DNA from: Streptomyces durocortorensis
GTDB taxonomy: Bacteria > Actinomycetota > Actinomycetes > Streptomycetales > Streptomycetaceae
Reading direction: 5' to 3'
DNA length: 64,000 nt
Assembly: GCF_031760065.1 (NCBI RefSeq)
Contig: NZ_CP134500.1
Location: 992,001 to 1,056,000, forward strand
Shown here: positions 55,828 to 62,873 of the stretch, piece after piece
How the letters are laid out: every line of letters starts with the position of its first letter
Position numbering within the stretch: the first letter of the stretch is position 1
Notes under the pieces: model-generated
Databases searched by the model: none
Seen by the model: only the letters and a program-made list of their open reading frames with translations
Told to the model about the DNA's origin: nothing
Made by a program: the position numbers and the translations under genes

Positions 55828-56631
55828 TCAGGTGCCGCGCGGCGGCCGGGGGAGGAAGCCGCTGGTCCGCGCGACGTATGCGGCGAACCCGGGCCGGTCG
55901 GCCATATGGCGCTCCAGCAGGGCCGCACCGCTGCCCTTGGTCAGCAGGAAGCTCATCACGAGCGGGGCGACGACGGTGGCGGCAGCGGCGGCCGGGGCCT
56001 GGCAGACGAGAAGGAACAGGCCCCACCACACGCAGAAGTCGCCGAAGTAGTTCGGATGGCGGGTCCAGGACCACAGCCCCCGGTCCATGATCTTCCCCCG
56101 GTTGGCGGGGTCGGCCTTGAACCGGGCCAGCTGTGCGTCACCGATCGCCTCGAAGGCGAGGCCGACCGCCCACAGAAGCACCCCGGCCCAGGCCCACCAG
56201 GCCAGTGGCGCGGTGAGGTACTGCGCGGCCTGCACCGGGAGCGAGACGAGCCAGACCAGCGCGCCCTGGAGCAGATACACCTTGCGCAGGGCGTACAGGT
56301 TCGGGTTGCCGGGGGCCTTGGCCAGCATCTTCGCGTAGCGCGGGTCCTCCCCGTGGCCCCGGCCGCGCCGCCCGATGTGGAAGGCGAGGCGCAGCCCCCA
56401 GATCACGGTCAGCGCGGTCACCAGGAGCCGGCGGCCGTCGTCGCCCGCACCCGCCGAGAGGCCGTAGGAGACCAGGGCGACGGCGGCGAACGCGACGCCC
56501 CAGGCGATGTCGACGATCCGGTGCACCCCCTTGTTCAGGGCGACGGCGAAGGTGACGAGCATGACGCCGAGGGCGGCGACGGCCGCCCCCGCGAGCCCGT
56601 TCGCGAACGCGGCCCAGGCGAAGCCGCTCAC
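55828..56631 (-). CDS. DUF1295 membrane protein (steroid-reductase-like)
   Basis: A 267-aa polytopic protein homologous in layout to Rv0446c. About six hydrophobic helices, then the NADPH-binding reductase motif GLWSWTRHPNYFGDFCVWWG (about 192-211) and GSGAALLERHMADRPGFAAY near the end, as in DUF1295/C14-reductase-like proteins. Probably modifies a membrane lipid made by the cyclopropane synthase upstream. GTG 56631 overlaps the stop of the small ORF before it (GTGA). Last gene of the operon. Confidence 0.88.
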   Translation of the reverse strand: MSGFAWAAFANGLAGAAVAALGVMLVTFAVALNKGVHRIVDIAWGVAFAAVALVSYGLSAGAGDDGRRLLVTALTVIWGLRLAFHIGRRGRGHGEDPRYAKMLAKAPGNPNLYALRKVYLLQGALVWLVSLPVQAAQYLTAPLAWWAWAGVLLWAVGLAFEAIGDAQLARFKADPANRGKIMDRGLWSWTRHPNYFGDFCVWWGLFLLVCQAPAAAAATVVAPLVMSFLLTKGSGAALLERHMADRPGFAAYVARTSGFLPRPPRGT

Positions 56632-56828
56632 CGGTCCGCTCCCGGGTTCCCGGCTCCGCGGGTCCGCGCGGGGACGGTGGGGGCCTCATGGGGTCCGGTA
56701 TCGCGCCCGCCCCGCATCCGCACCCCCAGGGGCGGCCCGCCGCCGGGGGAGCGCTCGGTCGGCGGTTCGGCGCGTTGGGCGGCCCCGGCCGGGGTGCGCC
56801 GGGCGGAGGGCCTGGGGGCGGCGGTCAC
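56628..56828 (-). CDS. Undescribed 66-codon ORF coupled on both sides
   Basis: A small frame of 66 codons, rich in Arg, Pro, Gly and Ala (VTAAPRPSARRTPAGAAQRA and so on), with about 90 percent G/C third positions. Its GTG start overlaps the cyclopropane-synthase stop as GTGA and its own TGA overlaps the GTG of the DUF1295 gene, so it fills the gap exactly. No family, no membrane segment. Either a real small protein or a decayed linker that keeps ribosomes moving to the next gene. Confidence 0.5.
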   Translation of the reverse strand: MTAAPRPSARRTPAGAAQRAEPPTERSPGGGPPLGVRMRGGRDTGPHEAPTVPARTRGAGNPGADR

Positions 56829-58090
56829 GCGGTCTCCTCGCGGGTCAGCAGCAGTTGCTGCACATCGAGATACCCGGAGCGGAAACCCGCTTCGGAGTAG
56901 GCGAGATAGAAGGTCCACATCCGGCGGAAGACGGCGTCGAAGCCGAGGGCGTCGACCTCGGCGGCCCGTTCGGTGAACCTCTCCCGCCACAGCCGGAGCG
57001 TCTCGGCGTAGTGCGCGCCGAAGCGGATGCGCCGGGTGGTGCGCAGGCGGGTGTGGCCGGTGGTGATCCGCTCCACCGCCTCGGTGGAGGGCAGCAGCCC
57101 GCCGGGGAAGATGTACTTCTGGATCCAGGTGTACGTGGCACGGCTGGCGCGGAGCCGGTCGTCGGGCATGGTGATGGCCTGGAGGGCGATCCGGCCGCCG
57201 GGGGCCAGCAGGCGGTCCAGGGTCCCGAAGTAGACCGGCCAGAACTCCTCGCCGACCGCCTCGACCATCTCGACGCTGACGATCGCGTCGTAGTCGCCGG
57301 TGACCTGGCGGTAGTCGCTCAGTCGCACCTCGACGCGGTCCTCGTACCCGGCCTCGCGGATGCGGGTGCGGGCCAGTGCGCGCTGTTCGGCGGAGAGCGT
57401 GACGGTGACGACCCGGGCGCCGCGGGCGGCCGCGCGGATGGCCAGTTCGCCCCAGCCGGTGCCGATCTCCAGGAGGCGGGTGCCCTGGCCGACCCCGGCC
57501 GCGTCCAGCAGCCGGTCGATCTTGCGGTGCTGGGCGGCGGGCAGCAGGTCGTGCTCGGCGGGGAAGCCGCGGAAGACGGCGGAGGAGTAGGAGAGCGTCT
57601 CGTCGAGGAAGAGGGCGAAGAGCTCGTTGGAGAGGTCGTAGTGGTGGCTGATGTTGTCCCGGGAGCCCTCGGGGGTGTTCATCTGCGCCGCGGGCCTGCG
57701 CGGCGCCCAGACGCCACGCAGGCGTTGTAGCGGCCGGGGGACGAGGTCGGCGGCGTTGTCGGCGAGCACGGTCAGCACGCCGACCAGGTCCGGCGCGTCC
57801 CACTCCCCCGCCATGTAGGACTCGCCGAAGCCGATGAGCCCGCTCGCGCCGATCCGCCGGAAGAAGGCGTCGGGGTCGCGGATGTCCATGAGCGGCCCGC
57901 CGAGGCCGATGTCCTTCCTGCCCGCGAGCCGGGCGCGGATCGGAAGCCGGCCGAGCGCGTGGCGGACGACGCGTTCGGCGACGGCCGTCCGGGCGCGGGA
58001 GGCCCGGGGCAGCGCGACGATGTCGGGCCAGCGTTCCGGGTCGGCCCCGGGGGTGTGTTCTGCCGGCGGCGCAGAGGTGGGCGCGGTCAC
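56825..58090 (-). CDS. Cyclopropane-fatty-acid-phospholipid synthase (UfaA1-like)
   Basis: A 421-aa S-adenosylmethionine-dependent methyltransferase acting on unsaturated acyl chains of membrane lipids. Family blocks: GFGESYMAGEWDAPDLVGVL, NISHHYDLSNELFALFLDET, SAM motif RLLEIGTGWGELAIRAAARG, VEMVEAVGEEFWPVYFGTLD, and YIFPGGLLPST. It corresponds in position to ufaA1 (Rv0447c). GTG 58090 overlaps the DUF1365 stop. Product may be cyclopropane or mid-chain methyl fatty acids. Confidence 0.92.
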   Translation of the reverse strand: MTAPTSAPPAEHTPGADPERWPDIVALPRASRARTAVAERVVRHALGRLPIRARLAGRKDIGLGGPLMDIRDPDAFFRRIGASGLIGFGESYMAGEWDAPDLVGVLTVLADNAADLVPRPLQRLRGVWAPRRPAAQMNTPEGSRDNISHHYDLSNELFALFLDETLSYSSAVFRGFPAEHDLLPAAQHRKIDRLLDAAGVGQGTRLLEIGTGWGELAIRAAARGARVVTVTLSAEQRALARTRIREAGYEDRVEVRLSDYRQVTGDYDAIVSVEMVEAVGEEFWPVYFGTLDRLLAPGGRIALQAITMPDDRLRASRATYTWIQKYIFPGGLLPSTEAVERITTGHTRLRTTRRIRFGAHYAETLRLWRERFTERAAEVDALGFDAVFRRMWTFYLAYSEAGFRSGYLDVQQLLLTREETA

Positions 58091-58809
58091 TGCATGCCTT
58101 CCTGTGGGCGGTGCGGGGGACGGGGCTGCACGGGGAGCCCGCGCAGGTAGAGCCGGATGCCGTGCAGGCGGATCGCGGCGGAGACGAGGACGGTGGAGAG
58201 GGGGTGGCGGAGGGCGAGGCGCACCAGTTCGCGAGGGGTGGCCGGCCGGCGGCAGCCCCGTACGGTCGCGGTGAACGGGCGGTTCCCCTCCCGCTCCAGA
58301 CAGACACTCAGGTCGAGACGGGGCCCGGGCTCGGGCAGCCGCATCCGGTAGCCGCCGTCCACGGGGAAGAACGGCGAGACGTAGAACTCCTTGCCGGTCA
58401 CGGCTCGGTGGTCCCCGTCGGGACGCAGCAGGTAACCGTGCCGTCCGCCGTACGTGTTGTGCACCTCGGCGACGACGCAGAGCGCAGTGCCGTCGGCGCG
58501 GTGGCACCAGTAGACGGTGATGGGGTTGAAGACGTACCCGAACACCCGGGCCTGGGTGAGCATGGTGACGGTCCCGTCGCCGAGCTCCACCCCCCGCGCA
58601 CGCAGGAAGCGCTCCAGCCCGGCCCGGATCGTGGGCGCGGTACCGCCGAAGTGGTCGCGGGCCTCGAAGCGGGCCAGCGGCCGCAGGGCGCGCGGCAGCC
58701 GGGGTGGCCGGTCGGGGTCGATCAGCCACAGATACGTGCGGTGGCGGAACGCGTACTTCCCGGGGCGGGTCCGTACGTGCGTGATGGTGCACGGGTAGAG
58801 GGCGTTCAC
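58087..58809 (-). CDS. DUF1365 domain protein
   Basis: A 240-aa protein whose layout fits Rv0448c: ALYPCTITHVRTRPGKYAFR, FGYVFNPITVYWCHRADGTA, VVAEVHNTYGGRHGYLL and the KEFYVSPFFPVDGGYRMRL block. The family always travels with the FAD oxidoreductase and cyclopropane synthase and is presumed to act in the same fatty-acid modification. Both ends overlap neighbours as GTGA. Confidence 0.9.
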   Translation of the reverse strand: MNALYPCTITHVRTRPGKYAFRHRTYLWLIDPDRPPRLPRALRPLARFEARDHFGGTAPTIRAGLERFLRARGVELGDGTVTMLTQARVFGYVFNPITVYWCHRADGTALCVVAEVHNTYGGRHGYLLRPDGDHRAVTGKEFYVSPFFPVDGGYRMRLPEPGPRLDLSVCLEREGNRPFTATVRGCRRPATPRELVRLALRHPLSTVLVSAAIRLHGIRLYLRGLPVQPRPPHRPQEGMQ

Positions 58810-60080
58810 CACCTCACCCCCAGGGCGGCCGCGGCCTCGACCCCCGAACGGCAGCCGTCCTCGTGGAACCCCCAGCCGTGGTACGCCCCCGCGTAGGCGG
58901 TGACGGGACCTGACAGGGCGGGCAGCCGGGCCTGGGCGGCGACCGACTCCGGGGTGTAGACGGGGTGTTCGTAGACCATGCGGGCGCGGACGGTGTCCAG
59001 GTCGACCCGGTCGGAGCCGTTCAGCGTGACCACGAAGGTCTCGGGCGCGTCGAGCCGTTGGAGCCGGTTCATGTCGTAGCTGACGGTCACGTGCTCGGCG
59101 TCCGCGGCGCACGAGGGCATCAGGTAGTTCCAGGACGCCCTGGCTCTCCGGGCGCGCGGCAGCAGGGCGGTGTCCGTGTGCAGCAGCGTCGGATTGCGGG
59201 AGTACCGGAACGCGCCGAGTGTGCCGCGCTCGGCGTCGGTCGGGTCGGCGAGCAGCCGCAGCGCCTGGCCGGGGTGGGTGGCGATGACGACGGAGTCGTA
59301 CGGGGTGGTCGTGCCGTCCTCGGTGGTGACGTCGACGCCCTCCGCGTGCCGGGTGACGGCGCGCACCGGGGTCGTGGTGTGCACGGTGGTGAGCTGCTTG
59401 ACGACGCGGTCGACGTACGCGCGGGAGCCGCCGGTGACAGTGCGCCAGACCGGGGAGCCGCCGACGGTGAGCATGCCGTGGTGATCGAGGAACCGGAAGA
59501 GGTAGCGGGCCGGGTAGCGCAGGGCGGTGACCGGGTCGCAGGACCAGACGGCGGAGACCATGGGGGTGAGGAAGTGGGCGCGGAAGTACGGCGAGAAGCG
59601 CCCGCGCCGGGCGAACTCCCCCAGCGTCATCGCGCTCGCACCGCTTTCCGGCTGCGCCAGCAGGGCCCGGGCCGCACGGTGGAAGCGCGGCACCTCGGCG
59701 AGCATCCGCAGATAGCGTCCGCGCACCGCTGAGCCCGGCTGTGCGAAGAGCCCGGCGGGGCCGCGTGCCCCCGCGTATTCGAGGCCGCACCCCTCGCACC
59801 GTACGGACATCGACATCTCGGACTTCTGGGTGGCGACCCCGAGTTCGTCGAAGAGCCGCAGCAGATACGGGTACGTCCGCCGGTTGTGCACGATGAACCC
59901 GGAGTCGACGCGGTGCACCCGGCCGTCGGACGCGCCCAGATCATGCGTGTGGGCGTGCCCCCCGACGCGGTCGTCCGCTTCGTACAGCGTCACCTCATGA
60001 GCCTGCCTGAGAACGTGGGCGGCGGTCAGTCCCGCCACTCCGGCTCCCACCACGGCCGTCCGCCGCCGTTCCCCTGTCAT
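58806..60080 (-). CDS. FAD-dependent amine-oxidase-type oxidoreductase
   Basis: A 424-aa flavoprotein corresponding to Rv0449c. The Rossmann motif AVVGAGVAGLTAAHVLRQAH is at residues about 9-28, then YEADDRVGGHAHTHDLG, GFIVHNRRTYPYLLRLFDEL and the C-terminal FAD motif AYAGAYHGWGFHEDG. First gene of the operon; ATG 60080 follows GGAGGGAA. It probably oxidises or desaturates the lipid-bound acyl chain worked on by the cyclopropane synthase. It has its own SigK-type promoter. Confidence 0.92.
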   Translation of the reverse strand: MTGERRRTAVVGAGVAGLTAAHVLRQAHEVTLYEADDRVGGHAHTHDLGASDGRVHRVDSGFIVHNRRTYPYLLRLFDELGVATQKSEMSMSVRCEGCGLEYAGARGPAGLFAQPGSAVRGRYLRMLAEVPRFHRAARALLAQPESGASAMTLGEFARRGRFSPYFRAHFLTPMVSAVWSCDPVTALRYPARYLFRFLDHHGMLTVGGSPVWRTVTGGSRAYVDRVVKQLTTVHTTTPVRAVTRHAEGVDVTTEDGTTTPYDSVVIATHPGQALRLLADPTDAERGTLGAFRYSRNPTLLHTDTALLPRARRARASWNYLMPSCAADAEHVTVSYDMNRLQRLDAPETFVVTLNGSDRVDLDTVRARMVYEHPVYTPESVAAQARLPALSGPVTAYAGAYHGWGFHEDGCRSGVEAAAALGVRW

Positions 60081-60142
60081 TCCGGTTCCCTCCGGGTCTT
60101 TCCACTCCGGTCGGAGTGCTGCTGGAGCGCTGCTCACCCTCC

Positions 60143-60170
60143 ATTCGTTACCGGTGCCCGGAAGGATTGG
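60143..60170 (-). promoter_or_regulatory. Predicted SigK-dependent promoter of the FAD-oxidoreductase operon
   Basis: On the minus strand CCAATCC (60170-60164), a 15-base spacer and ACGAAT (60148-60143), 63 bases upstream of the FAD-oxidoreductase ATG. Confidence 0.72.
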
Positions 60171-60216
60171 TCGGGTCTCCGACCTCTGCTCCGATCGGGT
60201 GAAGGGGAGCCCGGGA

Positions 60217-60244
60217 CCAATCCGCCGGCCGACCGGCGCCGAAC
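60217..60244 (+). promoter_or_regulatory. Predicted SigK-dependent promoter of the fasciclin gene
   Basis: CCAATCC (60217-60223), a 15-base spacer and CCGAAC (60239-60244), about 140 bases before the fasciclin ATG. It is back to back with the minus-strand promoter. Confidence 0.72.
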
Positions 60245-60383
60245 CCCCCGTGTGAGAACAGAGCGGAACGACGCGCGGACGGACGGGGCGCTGCTGCCCC
60301 GGTCGGTCACGCTCGGCGCGTGGCCCTCGCCCCCCCACTCCGCTCCGCTCCGCTCACCGAACCTTCGATCCAGGAGAAACGCC

Positions 60384-61031
60384 ATGAACACGCTCCTCTT
60401 CCGCCGCGCAGCCGTCGCCGTTTCCGCAGCAGCCGTGCTGCCGCTGACGCTGACCGCCTGCTCGTCGGACGACTCCTCCAAGGACTCGGCGGCCGGCTCG
60501 ACGCCCAGCGCGTCCGCGCCGGTGAGCCCCTCGGCCGATGAGTCGATGCCCATGGACGGGCCGTTCGGCCCGGCCTGTTCGTCGGTGCCGAAGCAGGGCG
60601 CGGGCTCGTTCGACGGCATGGCGAAGGACCCGGTCGCCACGGCGGCCTCGAACAACGAGGAGCTGTCGACGCTGGTGGCCGCCGTGCAGCAGGCCGACCT
60701 GGTCGACACGCTCAACAACGCCGAGAACATCACGGTGTTCGCCCCGACCAACGACGCGTTCGCGAAGGTCCCGAAGGCAGACCTGGACGCGCTGCTGGCG
60801 GACAAGGCCGCGCTCACCAAGGTCCTCACCTACCACGTGGTGGGCGAGAAGCTGACCCCGCAGCAGCTGGAGAAGGGGTCCTTCGACACGCTGGAGAAGA
60901 GCAAGCTGACGACGGCCGGCTCGGGCGTCGAGTACACCGTGAACGACTCCTCGAAGGTCGTCTGCGGCAACGTCCCGACCGCCAACGCGACGGTCTACAT
61001 CGTCGACACGGTCCTGATGCCCCCGAAGTAG
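60384..61031 (+). CDS. Fasciclin-domain lipoprotein (MPT70/MPT83-like)
   Basis: A 215-aa exported lipoprotein: signal sequence with lipobox LTLTAC (Cys at about residue 26), a Ser/Pro linker, then a fasciclin domain (DPVATAASNNEELSTLVAAV, NITVFAPTNDAFAKVP, LTYHVVGEKLTPQQLE, NATVYIVDTVLMPPK). In the M. tuberculosis complex the fasciclin antigens MPT70 and MPT83 are SigK targets. Adjacency to a sigK locus plus a matching promoter fits. ATG 60384 follows AGGAG. Confidence 0.93.
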   Translation: MNTLLFRRAAVAVSAAAVLPLTLTACSSDDSSKDSAAGSTPSASAPVSPSADESMPMDGPFGPACSSVPKQGAGSFDGMAKDPVATAASNNEELSTLVAAVQQADLVDTLNNAENITVFAPTNDAFAKVPKADLDALLADKAALTKVLTYHVVGEKLTPQQLEKGSFDTLEKSKLTTAGSGVEYTVNDSSKVVCGNVPTANATVYIVDTVLMPPK

Positions 61032-61052
61032 CGCTCACGCAAACCCCACGGA

Positions 61053-61095
61053 CGAGGGGCGGAAAGTCGCACCGAGGTGCGGCTCCCGCCCCTCG
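61053..61095 (+). terminator. Terminator after the fasciclin gene
   Basis: CGAGGGGCGG (61053-61062) pairs with CCGCCCCTCG (61086-61095); an inner GCACC/GTGC hairpin occupies the loop. Confidence 0.75.
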
Positions 61096-61126
61096 CCGCG
61101 CGCGGGCGCTGCCTTAGCCTGACCGG

Positions 61127-62131
61127 ATGACGGATCGTGAATCCCCGAGCCGTGCCGACCGGGTGTCCGGCGCCGTGGTCGGCTCCGCTGTCGGTGACGC
61201 GCTCGGCGCCCCCTTCGAGTTCGGCGCCCCAGGGGTGTTCACCGACCGCTTTCCGGACGGCGTCGGGACGTTGTGCGGAGGCGGCGGCTGGGACCCGGGC
61301 GAGGCGACGGACGACACACAGATGGCTGTGCTGGTCGGGGAGTCACTGCTGGAACAGGACGGCCTCGACCCGCCGGACGTGTTCGACAGGTTCCGGCGCT
61401 GGGCGGCGGGCGCTCCGAAGGACATCGGTCTCCAGACCGAGGACGTGCTGACCAACGGCGAACCGTGGGACCTGGCCGCGGCCCTGCACTTCCAGCTCAA
61501 CGGACGGGCAGCGGGCAACGGTTCACTTATGCGGGCGACCACGTCGGGCGTGTATTTCGCCCACGCGGGGCGCGCGGCCACGATGGAGGCGGCACGGCGG
61601 ATCGCGGCGCTCACCCATGGCGACCGGGCGGCCTGGGAGGGCACCGCCGTCTTCCACGAACTGATCCGGGCGGCGCTGCGGGGCGACGATCCCCTCGGCG
61701 CCGTCCCCGGGGCACTGGACGAGGTGCACGCCGATCACCGGACGCGCTGGGCGACGGTTCTGGCGCCCGACTGGCACCCGGGGCTGGCGACCGAGTTCAA
61801 CGGGGCGGTGTGGCCCTGCCTCGGCACGGCGCTGTGGGCCCTGCGGACGACGGACACCCTCGAACGGGCCCTTGCGGCCGCCGTCGACGTGGGCGGGGAC
61901 ACCGACACGGTGGCAGCCGTGACGGGCGGGCTGGCGGGAGCGGTGTACGGCATCGGCGCCGTCCCGGGCCGCTGGCGCACGCCCTTGCACGTGCCGCTGC
62001 CCGGGTACGGGGACCGCGTGCTGCGTACGGCGGACCTGATCACCCTGGCCGACCGGCTGGACCGTCAGGGAGAACAGGCAGCCGGTACCGGAGATCCACC
62101 CAGATCCGTATCGCCGGAAATGTACACATAA
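61127..62131 (+). CDS. ADP-ribosylglycohydrolase family protein
   Basis: A 334-aa all-helical hydrolase removing ADP-ribose from proteins or metabolites. Metal-binding motifs are complete: GSAVGDALGAPFEFGAPGV near the N-terminus, EATDDTQMAVLVGESLLEQD, NGSLMRATTSGVYFAH, and the late VDVGGDTDTVAAVTGGLAG with the di-magnesium aspartates. TAGCCT lies six bases before ATG 61127, a leaderless arrangement. Confidence 0.93.
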   Translation: MTDRESPSRADRVSGAVVGSAVGDALGAPFEFGAPGVFTDRFPDGVGTLCGGGGWDPGEATDDTQMAVLVGESLLEQDGLDPPDVFDRFRRWAAGAPKDIGLQTEDVLTNGEPWDLAAALHFQLNGRAAGNGSLMRATTSGVYFAHAGRAATMEAARRIAALTHGDRAAWEGTAVFHELIRAALRGDDPLGAVPGALDEVHADHRTRWATVLAPDWHPGLATEFNGAVWPCLGTALWALRTTDTLERALAAAVDVGGDTDTVAAVTGGLAGAVYGIGAVPGRWRTPLHVPLPGYGDRVLRTADLITLADRLDRQGEQAAGTGDPPRSVSPEMYT

Positions 62132-62219
62132 GCGCCGGATAAGCGCACTATGGGTATGGGTGCCTGCCGCACCCTCCGTACAGCGGCAGGGCCCGCAGGA
62201 CCGAAGGAGACGAGAACTC

Positions 62220-62657
62220 ATGAGCAACGTCTCACACGCGAGGAGCGACATATCGGGCCACCCCGATGCCTCCGAAATGCGCGCGCGGTATGACCGGATG
62301 ATGGGCGGCCGCGATGTGGCTCTGGTGGACGCGCCGGTGTTCCTGGTCGGCCTGTACTGCGCTGTCTCCCCGTGGGTGCTCCACTTCACGGCCAGCCAGC
62401 CGGCCCTGGTGACGCACAACCTGGTGATGGGTATCGCCATCGCGGTACTGGCCCTCGGCTTCACCGTGATGCCCGAGCGCATGTACGGGCTGAGCTGGGC
62501 GATGTGCGCCATCGGCGCCTGGGTCATCGTGTCGACCTGGGTGGTCGGGAGCAGCCCGGACGCCGGGATCATCATCAGCAACATCATCGTCGGCGGACTG
62601 ACCATCCTGCTGGGCATGGCCTGCGCCGGGGCGGCGGCCAGGAGCCGCAGCACCTGA
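62220..62657 (+). CDS. SPW-repeat membrane protein
   Basis: A 145-aa protein with four hydrophobic helices in two SPW-type repeats. The first holds VGLYCAVSPWVLHF (about 43-56); the second is the related AIGAWVIVSTWVVGSSP. Function unknown; common in actinobacteria. ATG 62220 follows AAGGAG. It stands alone after the ADP-ribosylglycohydrolase gene. Confidence 0.85.
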   Translation: MSNVSHARSDISGHPDASEMRARYDRMMGGRDVALVDAPVFLVGLYCAVSPWVLHFTASQPALVTHNLVMGIAIAVLALGFTVMPERMYGLSWAMCAIGAWVIVSTWVVGSSPDAGIIISNIIVGGLTILLGMACAGAAARSRST

Positions 62658-62701
62658 CGCCGACCCCCACCAGGCCCCGCCTCTCAGGCGCCTCCGCTTC
62701 C

Positions 62702-62778
62702 AGCCCCTACGGCGCTTGAGGAGCGGGGTCTGCTCCGGCCCCTACGGCGCTCGGCGCCTTCCAGCCCCTACGGCGTTC
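62702..62778. repeat. Three copies of a GCCCCTACGGCG element
   Basis: AGCCCCTACGGCGCT (62702), GGCCCCTACGGCGCT (62738) and AGCCCCTACGGCGTT (62763) recur in the gene-free stretch before the convergent helicase gene; the first and third are followed by GAGGAGCGGG or CAGGAGCGGG. Likely a dispersed intergenic element of this genome. Confidence 0.6.
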
Positions 62779-62873
62779 CAGGAGCGGGCTCCGGGGCGGC
62801 GCGCCGGTTTCGGGAAGGGGCGGGCGGGGAACAAGCCCGCCGCGGGCGCCCCACACCCGCGCCCAAGCCCCCC

